In this document: in pieces, positions 1-10,200 of the stretch
How the letters are laid out: each line of letters begins with the position of its first letter
Numbering within the stretch: position 1 is the stretch's first letter
Assembly: GCA_002751075.1 (NCBI GenBank)
Contig: NAOQ01000703.1
Coordinates: 11,251-22,793 of the forward strand
Length of the DNA stretch: 11,543 nucleotides
Origin: Ichthyophonus hoferi
Lineage: Eukaryota > Opisthokonta > Ichthyosporea > Ichthyophonida > Ichthyophonidae
Direction of reading: 5' to 3'
Notes under the pieces: generated by a model
What the model was told of the DNA's origin: nothing
Databases searched by the model: none
Seen by the model: only the letters and a program-made list of their open reading frames with translations
Position numbers and translations under genes: made by a program

Positions 1-379
1 AATAAAAACATTCCAATCACCTATGTGACTTTGTTTTTTAAACATCGGCTTTGCGAGCATGGGCCCAATAACAGTCCAATTTATGCCTTAGCAGAGGCTG
101 AATTATAACGAGAATTTAGCCGTGTCCAACGATGACAGGTCTAAATCTGCTGGTTTGGACCTATATATGGTATATCCTGATAAATATTTCTTGATGCAAT
201 AGCATAAAACATCAGTTAATCCACTGAATGTGCCAATGCTACATCGATAATAAATGTTTATGTGAAAATGAGTATAATAAAGTGAGCGACTTTAGATTGA
301 ACATTGTATACTATCAGTAGAAAAGCCTACTTTGGGAAGTACCCCATACTTTTTTAGTTCATTAGAGTTCAAAACACAA

Positions 380-640
380 TTGTGTCAATAAAGATATTGG
401 AATAACCCCACTCCTCTTCCTGACCGTCTTCTTCCTCAGCTCCACATCTCAATCTGATACTATCGGAAGGAATTCATAATACCTGAGTCATACCGACGCT
501 TACTATGCTACTTCAAAGATATTATTAGTTCCGGAATCCCAGTATCCCCCGATCGATCAGGACTTACAACATTCTTCAATTGGTTTACCGTTAAGACCTT
601 TAAGGTTACGTTTTTTAGCACAACCTGGCCGTAATCATTC
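380..640 (-). other. Coding-like island, minus strand, unidentified
   Basis: Base composition is richer in GC than the flanks. On the minus strand an open frame runs from about 640 towards a strong donor (GTAAGT, 567-562). A second short frame around 395-465 is strikingly acidic (AEEEDGQEEEW). The two pieces do not join in a consistent phase with the acceptors I can see. This could be two exons of an unknown gene with a missed border, remains of a decayed gene, or chance. No family is recognised. Confidence 0.2.
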
Positions 641-1239
641 CAACCATTTGAAATTATTGTAAAAACTATGAATTTGAACCAAAACAAAAGGTTGATTAAA
701 ATAACAATATGGGGTGAACAATAAATTTACAAGAGAAATTAATACAGAAAGAAAAAAAAATATCACGTTCGGAACCACAAACGGAAATTTTCTAATATAT
801 ATAGGCAATGACCACACTATAGCATGTGCTTTTTGCATTATATTATGATAACAAAATTACAGAGAATAAGCGTTCCATTTATGGACTGTTGTGATGTCAT
901 GAAGCCACAGGTCAATGGTTAAACCAATCTAAAATACTTTTGAATCCGGCGTCTGAATGTATTCTACATGTGTTGTCCAAATATGACTATAGAACCTCTC
1001 ATATATTTTAGAAATTTTCTCGGATATTATACTTTTTGGTTTATAAATATTCATGAACGTAGAAATATAAACAAGAACTTGATCAAATAAATGGCGATGC
1101 GATATTAATTATCTGGTTCAAGCCAATAATTTACCAGTTTTCTTTTAATTAAAGACAACGAACGAATAGGTCACATACGGCTTAAAGCTACCCAATAATA
1201 TATTTTAAGTATAAGCCAAATTTTTAATTCACAGCTACC

Positions 1240-1411
1240 TCATTTGTGTAGTACCTGGCGATTACCTCTTCGAAATGATATTCTAGAAAAATTCCATTTC
1301 GAGGATGACTGTATTTGACTACTGCACATCATCTCATCATCCTCAGATAACGTCAGATTAAGACAAATCACTACACTGGAAAGTAGTTTTGAAAAGCGAC
1401 TGGGAATACCC
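1240..1411. other. Coding-like island with splice-like borders, strand uncertain
   Basis: On the minus strand an open frame of about 50 codons lies between an acceptor-like CTAG (near 1412) and a donor-like CAG|GTACTA (near 1255). On the plus strand a long frame also follows an acceptor-like TTCACAG (near 1233). Both strands being open shows how weak the evidence is. Neither translation resembles a family I know. Confidence 0.17.
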
Positions 1412-2412
1412 TAGCTAGATAAGGTTGTCTTGCTTCCTACAATTATAATCTTTTTTTAACTGGGAAGAGGAGATTAAATTTCTACTAATGCAATACACTA
1501 TTTAAAATATGATATCTCGCCTCAGAAAAAGAAGCTACCAATGACTGATAATGAGGGTTATTAGATGTATGGGGAACCAATCAGTAGCAGCTATCTCACG
1601 TTTACCGTGCTTTTTCATCTTGGAACGATAGTGGTGTACAAAGTGTCTTTAGCTTCAAACTCTTCTTATGCAAGTAGTGAGTATTTCCGATTGTGTACAA
1701 CCACGTTTTAGATGGCTAACACATTTGTTGACTCGTGGAAAAAGTCCTTAATAAAAAACATTTGGCAATAGTTTGACGACATTATTACATCACAAATAGT
1801 ATCTACCATTCGTTAATGATCATGTATTTATAGTTTCTGATACCTTATTAGCTAACTTTATACTACTCTCACAATTTGTTTGCAAACCACGTGGCCCCAT
1901 TCAATAATCCATAGCAAGTCAACTTTTGTTAAATAGCTACAACAGTAAATTATCTTAATAGTTAATTTAACAATGCAGCGTAATAGAAAATTCTCAAACC
2001 ATCATTGCAACATATCGTATGTAATTAATATTTGTAGAACAATATATACATACGCTAGGGTAAAACTTAAAATATCAGTGAGAAATAAATGTCACATACC
2101 GCCAATAGTGCTCATGGACAAAAACCGTGACAACTGCAATGTCTCATTTTTTCCGGCGAACCCTTTATTAATTCAATATAGTTTATAAGATTTCGTATAA
2201 ATATTTTTATACATCATTGGCTTTTATTATGGTTTTCAAATTTAAGATGTTCTATATATAGATAGATAAACCTTAAGTTAAATACGGTGTATACAAAAGC
2301 AGTATGCGTTCTCATTGGTCAATGTATTTTATTTGACCTGTTATGGGCTCATAAATTTCATAAATTATCAATTGAATCGTTGGATGACTAAATTAAGATT
2401 CTATTGGCTTAC

Positions 2413-2496
2413 CTCCAACCTTCTTTTATTCTCAATACATTTCCCTGGTGTGCTGGTAAGTACCAGAAACAACCCAAGCTGTTGCGCAGTGAAATT
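2413..2496 (-). other. Possible isolated 84-nt exon, minus strand
   Basis: A 28-codon open segment (starting NFTAQQLGLF and ending NKRRLE) is bounded by GGTCAG on its 5' side and GAG|GTAAGC on its 3' side, both good splice matches, in phase 0 at both ends. No partner exon in the same phase was identified within a few hundred bases. It may be chance. Confidence 0.17.
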
Positions 2497-2949
2497 CTGA
2501 CCACACAATTATTCAATATACACTATCATTTTATACGATTATTTTATTTATTGTTATTTGTATTTTATATTAGACAATTTGACAGAATTTTTTTTTATGT
2601 AGATATCTACATATACTTCATATATTTTATTCATATTAAAGATAATTAACTTTGTGACACCACGGAATGCTAGATCTAATTTTATAGCCCTGTTTTTATA
2701 GAACTTTTGCTCACTAGATTCTAGAGTTAGTGGTCGAAATTCACATATTAACCTAATATTTACTATATAATAAATGCATTTTTAAATAGCATATACTAAA
2801 TTATTTATTTTATTTAGCAAACAACATACGAACCTTAAGCAGTAGACATATGTAGGACTACTCTTGTGTAAACATTTAATTCACGAGCATGCGCCTATGG
2901 ATGATTATAACCCAATTAGGATTGAACAAAAGGGAAAAGGGCATTGTCG

Positions 2950-3450
2950 CGTTGAATATATGCTGTAACGGCGATCTTGAGACGTAACCCCCTGTCATAT
3001 TATCCAGCAGCCAACCATTATGATGTAGGCTTTGATCGAATAGCTGCGTCTCGTCAGCTATGGAGAAGCGCTCTGATTCGCTGTCAATGGCATAACAGTG
3101 TGACTAGTATGGATGACTCTGTAGTAAAGTCCGCAAAGTTAGATCCCGTAGATCTTGAATTAGGACATGTGACATCACTTTAGAATCATCTAGTATTGGT
3201 TCACGGAAGTAACACTTTTAAGATATAAATATGAAATAAGCCTTTGTAGATCACAGTAAAATTCTTAGCTGCTGGGATGGAGCCGTTTATAATAAATGGG
3301 CGCCTTGCCAATGTCTATCTAACTCAGATAAGATAGTCCGTAGTCCGTGCTCCATCTTGTAAAGAGTTCCCGGTCTTTTTACACAAGGCTGCAAAGGATT
3401 GTGGCAAAACCAATACAAATTCCAATTCAAAATTTTCAGGGCTAGATTTG
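2950..3450. other. GC-richer island with long open frames on both strands, possible decayed or unknown gene
   Basis: This is the clearest compositional departure in the left half. On the plus strand 2956-3183 is open (central part YYPAANHYDVGFDRIAASR) and uses many purine-start codons as real genes do. The minus strand of the same segment is open for about 80 codons. From about 3295 to 3450 the minus strand has another open frame (containing KRPGTLYKMEHGLRTILSEL) that follows an acceptor-like CTAG after a T-rich tract. No single frame spans the island, and I recognise no family. It could be terminal exons of two unknown genes or remains of one. Confidence 0.28.
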
Positions 3451-3654
3451 CGACCACCAACCAAAAAAAAAAAACATAAACTTACCATAACGGAATTAGT
3501 AACAAATTAATCACGGTACACTTTTACTGATCACTCCAAATAATCGTTATATTAATGCATATTTACAATATCAATGAACTTAAAAATTCTTGCGATCTTA
3601 CCAGGCACTATAAGTTTTGAATCTCTATGTTCTATTTTTTAAAATATATATATA

Positions 3655-4008
3655 TTATTCACTGTTTTTGATTTTCTTTTTAGAAAGTTAAGCCTTTATA
3701 TTTTATACACATAGACCCAGAAAAGAGCCAAAGTCTATGTTATCCAGTCATTAGCACAAACAAATAATTGAACTCCCTGGATTAATTCGAATATGTTTAA
3801 CTTCAATCGTTGGCATAAATGTGCTTATATTTCTTATTGTGCTTAAAAAAGTCTTATTCACTACTTTTTATTTTCTTTTAAAGAAGTTAGCACTTCATAT
3901 TTTATGCATTTAGGCCCAGGAAATAGTCAAAGTCTTTTTTCGCCAGAAATCATCACAAAAATAGTTTAACTACCTGGATTAATTCGAGCATGTGTATTCA
4001 ATCGTTGG
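3655..4008. repeat. Imperfect tandem duplication, unit about 160 bp, two copies
   Basis: Copy 1 (about 3655-3813) and copy 2 (about 3854-4008) share a series of ordered blocks: TTATTCACT, a TTTTCTTTT run, AGTTA, TATTTTAT, AGGCCCAG or AGACCCAG, CAAAGTCT, CCTGGATTAATTCGA and TTCAATCGTTGG. The offset is 195-199 bp throughout, so indels are few. About 40 bp of unrelated sequence separates them. Divergence is considerable, so the event is old. It does not encode anything visible. Confidence 0.8.
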
Positions 4009-4020
4009 TGCTTTTTATCC

Positions 4021-4960
4021 TTAAGCAAATAAAAATAAACAATTAATTTATATCCTGTAGAAGGTTTACAAGCTAAAAACGCACACACAGGCAGCTCCTG
4101 CGCCATGACACCAAAGGATCACAGGATCACTTAGGGCAAGGTAATTGGCTCAGCGCTATAGCTCACTTTAAACAAGATGTAATCTACATGTAAAGTTAAA
4201 GTCGTGTTGACCGCTCGCTTATCCTATGAGATTACTAAAGCCCAATCCAGCTATTTATGTCTTTTCTACATGGCTATGCTCATTATACTGATCTTAACCA
4301 ATCACTACGTTCTGTACACAACACCCAGCTACTCTCAACGCTGTAAAGTTGTAATAATCAAAAAAAGGTGCTCATACTTTTGAGATTATTAGAAAAATAT
4401 CATGTGCATATTAGCGTTGCGATTATTCATGCATATATATCTTTGAACTTATTCTTAAGCCAATACAAGCAAATACAATGACTTCTTAATTATTACTGGC
4501 TCTAATATCAGGAGGATTAGTTCGCGAGTTCGCAGCAGGCATATGGCTTTTAACAAGTGAAGCCGCATTTATCTTCAATAAATAAGTTTAAAAATATTAA
4601 AAAAAAAATATTTTTTTATTTTTTTATCTATTCATATATGTATATTAAGTAGTTTTAGAGATATGAAAAACCAAAGTAGGACAAAGGAATTTTTTTTTTG
4701 TGAAATGGAATTAGTGAGTAATGAGCTGATATTTGATAATGACCTTAAACAATTTTGTTCACGTTCATTAAACCAATCATATCTTTAAGTAAGAACACTA
4801 AAAGATTTGGCTCTTCCAAGGATAACCAATAAAAGAAGCCAAAGTCAAAGTTTTATAATATAGATGATATTACACCAATAGTATTACACAATGAACATCC
4901 ACAACAGTAAAACGGTTCCCTGGAAAGCGATCTACTAATCAATTTAACAATATTAGAATC
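4021..4960. other. Noncoding stretch upstream of the zinc-finger gene
   Basis: No convincing gene is seen. A less AT-rich patch (4080-4340) holds an open frame of about 60 codons without family resemblance and a short direct repeat (GGATCAC twice, near 4118-4131). A 4590-4626 segment of A and T runs forms an AT palindrome. The last few hundred bases should contain the upstream control region of the zinc-finger gene. Confidence 0.5.
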
Positions 4961-4964
4961 GTTT

Positions 4965-4990
4965 ATTGGCTTACCAAGTAATATAAATAT
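4965..4990 (+). promoter_or_regulatory. Possible core promoter of the zinc-finger gene
   Basis: An inverted CCAAT box (ATTGG, 4965-4969) is followed 12 bp later by TATAAA (4982-4987), about 130 bp before the first ATG. The spacing would suit a transcription start near 5010-5020. Both motifs are frequent by chance in AT-rich DNA, so this is only a candidate. Confidence 0.3.
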
Positions 4991-5115
4991 ATGATCTTTT
5001 CACGAATGGGATATTCGTCTCTGTAGTGTTAACTGAGTTGTCAGTATTATAGTTTAGTCACTCTCACTGCCGAAACATACGATAATAGACGACACTCCAA
5101 TTTTTATTATTATTG

Positions 5116-6249
5116 ATGTCGCTTAAAATGGATAGCCTACATACGTCTTCACCTCCAGCAAATCACTGGATAAACATGCAAGAAACAGCAAAGGACAGGT
5201 TGCAAAATGGTGGAGCAATGGATATGGTCAAATTTCTTTTAAATGCCCCTCCCGCCCCCGATGATGTGTCCAACACTCAGAGAGTACGCAGACGCAGAAC
5301 ATTTTCGGAGCTAGAAAGAGGCTTCGCATGCCCTAATGTTGGATGTGAAAGGTGAGAATTTAATTTTCTTTTTCTTTTTCTGTTTTTATATTTTTGTATT
5401 AGTTCAGCCAGGAAAACTGGGCCATCCCAGTCTATTCCGTTGTTGATACCTACCTAGGTTAATTATTATTTTTTGAATAGTTTAGATATTTATGCTGATA
5501 TCCAAAATCTTTAATACTGAAAGTGATATCAGACTTGGTAGCTTTTGAAATTAAAATTGTTTCCAAAAAACAGTACACTTTATTTACTCGTATAAAAAGA
5601 TAATTATGATTAAATGCAAAATTCGTCTTTTAGTTGTACTGATCTAGAGTGTACACCAATTGGTGTTTATTTCTTGTTGATTGTCAAGCTATATATAGTA
5701 CTCTTTGAATCATACATTCAAAACTCTTCTCATATATATATATATACTTACAATTATTTTCTTTTCAGATGTTATGCCTCAAAGCACGCTCTTCAACAAC
5801 ATCTACGACTCAAGCACAACGTTCTACAAGGTCATAGAATCTTAGGAGAGAAAAGAATCTCCAAAAGCGCGCGAAAAGCAGATAAAGAACAAAAAGTATT
5901 TTCCCAGAACCAGTCCTCAAACTCATTCTCCTTGCACACTACATCTATAGATACTATGGATTTTATGTCTGCAGCTGGTACACCATTTATTCCAGTTAGC
6001 TCTCCAAGCAGTCCAGATTCCAATTACGAATTTTTCAACACCGTATCTTTAAGCACCGATCAGGTCAACGAGCAATATACAAATAATCATAGCTTGCTTG
6101 GGACTGAAAATTTATTGGGATACCTAAGGAAGAATACCATATTTGAAAATTATCAGCCACTTCCTATATTTTCTCATGATCAAGAGAGGCTTAATATGGA
6201 TATTCTTAATCTACTCTCGCTACCGATACAAGACCTAGTTCAGTACTAA
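5116..6249 (+). CDS. Single C2H2 zinc-finger protein, probable DNA-binding regulator (two exons)
   Basis: The exons are 5116-5351 and 5769-6249, giving 238 residues and a TAA stop. The intron 5352-5768 has a GTGAGA donor and a TTTTCAG acceptor in phase 2. It rebuilds an Arg codon inside the finger. The joined protein has one zinc finger with spacing C-x4-C-x12-H-x4-H: Cys72, Cys77, His90 and His95. A basic run RVRRRR (56-61) and a conserved-looking TFSELER segment precede it, and a second basic stretch (about 107-118) follows. These suggest nuclear import and DNA contact. The C-terminal part is rich in Ser, Asn, Thr and Gln and ends in a leucine-rich tail (about 190-238) that could be an effector region. 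C2H2 proteins of this kind are usually transcription factors, but its targets are unknown. An in-frame ATG at 5128 sits in a better context (AAAATGG) than the one at 5116 and would give 234 residues. I do not recognise an orthologue. Confidence 0.83.
5352..5768 (+). other. Intron splitting the zinc-finger coding region
   Basis: The intron is 417 bp and phase 2. It begins GTGAGA just after the second zinc-binding Cys codon and ends in a TC-rich tract plus CAG. It holds a poly-pyrimidine stretch near the donor, a short hairpin (5416-5431, stem ACTGGG/CCCAGT) and an AT dinucleotide run near 5734-5750. An apparent reading frame running into exon 2 from 5614 is only the intron left open by chance. 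Removing the intron restores the exact finger spacing, which strongly supports these borders. Confidence 0.85.
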
Positions 6250-6646
6250 ATACCATGTAATATTATAAGCAAATTTTAACGGATTATGCCTAGCAATGTC
6301 CTAGGACCATCCCAGCGTACCTCATCAAATGTCGTGGATGCAGTCATGTATGAAAATTTTAATTAATACAGTGTACGCCACCTCAATGTGGACTAGCCTG
6401 TGGCCATTTTATTGTTTTTATTTATCTCCAACAGAGCCGGAGCCATCGGTCACTTAGAACCGAGAAACGTACCATTCATCAAAAGTCGCATAATATATCA
6501 AGGGGCGACAAGGATACAGCACAAGAGCATATATTGTTCATGTTATTGTATTGGATTTCTTCGAAACACGATAAAACTAAGAAAGTTGATTTAATGTATC
6601 TATAACTGAACTGATTATGTATATAGGGGAGAACAAAAGGTTACTA

Positions 6647-6652
6647 AATAAA
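6647..6652 (+). terminator. Possible polyadenylation signal of the zinc-finger gene
   Basis: An AATAAA hexamer lies about 400 nt after the stop at 6249 and is followed by a GT-rich stretch. It is the first good match downstream. In AT-rich DNA the hexamer is common, so this is a plausible guess. Confidence 0.35.
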
Positions 6653-7038
6653 GAATTGTTCCACATTGCCACTTTGAATTGTTTAATAATTGATGTGCAC
6701 AAGGGATTTAAAGGTTTAGCGTGCAAAGGACCTATCAGGAAATTCTAATAGTTTTAAAAATAGTCTGTGGGATGGGAGGGCAAAGATGATTATACATAGG
6801 TGTATCTACTTATTCCTTTATATTCTAGCATTAAATGTCTCTCTTGTTGACTAACAGTGAATTGAAAGACCTAATTTTCTTCTTAAAAATGTTAAGTACA
6901 TGTATATATATGATATCATATTTAGTTGTACAAGTGCATGAAGGGAGGATGTGATGTTCCTATTAGATTAGGTATCTTCATGGCACAACCTGTATGTGCA
7001 TTTGTGTGCATACATATATGGATGGATTCATAGATGTA

Positions 7039-7044
7039 TTTATT
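7039..7044 (-). terminator. Possible polyadenylation signal of the WD40 gene
   Basis: TTTATT on the plus strand is AATAAA on the minus strand, about 175 nt beyond the TAG stop at 7220. It would give a short 3' UTR. No closer copy of the hexamer is seen on that strand. Confidence 0.33.
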
Positions 7045-7219
7045 AGGACATATTATATGCCTTGTATGTTTCTATCCAATATATATGTATGTATATGCGC
7101 AACAATTCTCATTCATACAGTAAATCACCCATCTGCACCTGACTATTCCACACATAAAAACTACTATTAGACCGACAAATCACATGGTTAGATTAAACCA
7201 TGAGCCAATAAATACAAGA

Positions 7220-10200
7220 CTATTTCTCAAAGTTAGGTACTAAATGCTTGGATTTTGCACTCCACATACGAACAGTGCCATCCGCTGACGCTGTAGCTAA
7301 GATAGGTTCGGTTGGGTGGAAATCAGCACAATATCTGTGGGTAGATCGCCATGGTTCATTGGTTACTTATCATGTTTATAATCTAGTTACTAATACACTT
7401 GCATTTAGAAAGTATTGGCTACTACTACTATTACTATTATTACGACTATGACTATAACTATTATTATCACAATTAAATAAATTCTGCGAGATAAATGATA
7501 TGTATATATCTATAGAAGTATATATATATATGCATACACAAATAACACTACTGTAGCATAACGCGTGCAAGATTTAAAATAGAATAACTCAGGGAAACCA
7601 ATCATTCGTTCATTCTGTCCTACATATACCTAGTAACATAAACAGATATGCATGACTTACACCCTATCAGTATGGCCCTCCAGTTTTTGTATGAGTTCCC
7701 CTCTTCCATCTCCCGCTCCTACGTCATACACATAGGTGTAGAAATCGGCACTACCAGTGGCTACAATCATGGTATCGTACACACTCTTCTGCCGTGTTCT
7801 GTTGGGTCCCGTCTATGTTAATTTATATATACGTCTTTTGATGGGCCACAGACCTATGCAACTATAAATAGAAGAAAGAGCATATATATGCTTAAATGCA
7901 TATTATGCAATAGTATATAATATACTGTAACCATACATAGGCAACATATAACTACACAATAGTATATAATAATATATTATATTATATACCATAACCATAT
8001 AATATACAAGCAAACACTTACGAATCGCATGGGCGGTTACCAGAATCCGAGTCGTTTATATTCTTGGTATCACCATCGGTCTGGTCTGTTATAGATTTTA
8101 ATTTTCAATTTTAGTTTTAATTTAATTAATTAATTTTTCACTACAATCCGGATCATTTCATTTCTATTACATACATACATATGTATATACATACGTATAC
8201 ACATGCACACATACATAACGTACACCCATAGCCACATTTATTATCTTAGCATACAATTAGAACCAAGGAATAGCGAAGATCTGATTGGCCATCCTCTATT
8301 GACATGTCCCTTGACAGCTGCATGGAGACGGAGGGTGGTAGTGGGTGGCATTGGACCACGGTCATACACACGAAGAACTGATTGATGAAGAGAGAGAGAG
8401 AGGATAAAGTATATATATGGACAGCCATAACGTGTAAGTATCAGACGGGTCGGTGTGCGCATGAGATGTTGTGCCTATAGAGCAAGAGCATTGACACTAA
8501 AAAGAAATAGTGGATAATGATGAGGAGAAAGCAGATATGGGTTTAAAAGAAAACTATTTAAAAATAGAAATAATAAAAATGATAAAAAAAAGAATTTAAA
8601 TGTTAAAATAAGTACAAAACAGGTAAAGAACGACACAGCCAAGGCAGTTAATAACAATCAGGACAAAGAAAAATTGGAATAATGGAGTGTGTGGGGGGGT
8701 CTGTTCTGTCGCATTGTGTCGCTGTGTGTTGCAAAAATACATGCATACCATTATCGTGACTATTGACAGCCATATATCTCTCCTCCTGGTAGTCCACTGT
8801 CATGTGTGTACACAGGGATTGGTTATTATACTTTATATCCCAATCAGTACCCTTATTTAAGAATTATATATTATTGTAGCAAGTTGGTTGGCCCTGTAGT
8901 CTATATATAATAGTATAATAGCTATATTAACCTACGTATCTATATTATATTTATGCTTACTTGTATATATATATATATACGTAGTTTGTTTATTTGTAGG
9001 GAAATATTCCTCTATCTACCACATTCTGCCTTTCTAGTATGGTAGTATGAGAGAGTGAGTAGGTTAAGATAAGATGTAATGCGATATAATGCCATATCAT
9101 ACAACCCTACCCCACCTCGTCCAATACAATACAATGTACATACCCTGGGGTCGTCTAGGCACACATATATGCGATATCGCCTGTTGGGTCTCCTCCACTA
9201 TAAAGTTTTCCAAGCAATGGCCTGGATATACAGGAAGTGGTAAGAGGAATAGCAGGAATATATGTATATAGAGCCACTATTCTATTGCTCATACGTTACT
9301 GCTAGGCAGCCACCTCATGCTTAGGAGTGAAGAATAGATAGTGCTCAGAGATAGAGAAAAGGGAAGAGGAAGACAAAGACAATACATAGGAACAAAACCA
9401 ATCATGACAGCACAGAAATCCATTACTTTAAAATTTAATGATTTTTAATGATTAGTAAATATGGAGAGTATGCAGATACTTGGAAATAACAATGACCTTC
9501 CAATATTAACACAGTATTAAAAGATAGCCTGGTGAGGAAGTGATTGACATAAAAGAGTCAATCAAGTATCAATACTTAATATTAAAAACTAAAACTCAAA
9601 CAGGGTGTGGTAATAAAAAATCCGATAAAATTCTAATATTCAATATTAAAACTTAAAATACAACAGGATGAATAAAAACGCAGTCCATTAAAAAATTTAA
9701 AATTCCAAATTTGGAATTTACAATTAAAAGACGAATATGGTGTGGGCTACTTACCAGAACTAGCGTGGAAGGTACGGAGATTCCCGCCTGAGTCCCCCAC
9801 CATAAAGATAGAGCCATCTCCATACACATGACTGAGAGAGGGAGAGGGAGAGAGGGAGAGAGGGAGAGAGGGTGTGAGGGGGTTTAGGTGTGGTTTCAGA
9901 TAGTATGGTAGTATGCTTGGAGGATAGTATGGAAAATAATATGTATGTACGTCTATAGTAATATCTAGGTATGTATGTATAGTGTGTGATATATGTATAA
10001 TTATGTATATGATAGTAAGTATGACAGTAAGTATGTATGTACGTAAACTAAGCCACATAACACAGAACACATAGCATAGACCCTACAACCTACAGGCTGT
10101 TTGGCATATTCTCGGTACTAATGGAGCTAACTGATTTATCACTGCGCTGATCAAACACAATAACTTTATTCTCTGAGGTTCCCACCAGGAATATTCGATT

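Larger units (their letters stand above)
1..2949. other. AT-rich stretch without a recognised gene
   Basis: I find no reading frame here that resembles a known protein family. Most open frames are short, AT-driven and rich in Ile, Asn, Tyr and Lys. Three less AT-rich islands (about 380-640, 1240-1411 and 2413-2496) are listed separately because they keep open frames next to splice-like sites. No tRNA-like B-box, CRISPR array or long terminal repeat was seen by eye. Confidence 0.5.
6250..7219. other. Convergent intergenic region between the two genes
   Basis: This stretch separates the stops of the zinc-finger gene (plus) and the WD40 gene (minus), so it should contain both 3' UTRs. The first 350 bases are less AT-rich and hold a 64-codon open frame (6400-6594) with no family resemblance, low complexity and no good splice context, which I do not call a gene. 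The rest is AT-rich with TATG/ATGTAT runs (about 6900-7100). I see no RNA gene. Confidence 0.6.

Noticed and set aside
635-838. 67-codon open frame on the minus strand
   Set aside because: It is rich in Phe, Ile, Leu and Tyr from T-rich DNA, with no family resemblance and no supporting splice context.
1973-2649. Three plus-strand open frames of 61-81 codons
   Set aside because: They are AT-driven composition, mutually overlapping in different frames, and have no recognisable domain.
3784-3793. TTCGAAT word like a tRNA B-box
   Set aside because: There is no acceptor stem, D-arm or anticodon arm around it. It is part of the tandem duplication.
5614-5768. Apparent N-terminal extension of the second zinc-finger exon
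   Set aside because: It reads through an intron. The acceptor at 5768 rebuilds an exact C2H2 finger with exon 1, so the extension is not coding.
5416-6316. Similar words (GGGCCATCCCAG and GGACCATCCCAG) in the zinc-finger intron and after its stop
   Set aside because: The match is about 11 of 12 bases and does not extend, so it is likely coincidence.
8475-8657. Leu/Phe-rich minus-strand frame resembling a membrane segment
   Set aside because: It comes from a purine-rich AT stretch within the intron 8378-8748. The adjacent exons join in phase without it.
9832-10070. Long minus-strand frame full of Ser, Pro, Leu, Ile and His
   Set aside because: It is simple repeat and pyrimidine tract of an intron. 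Only the part at 9755-9831 is an exon.
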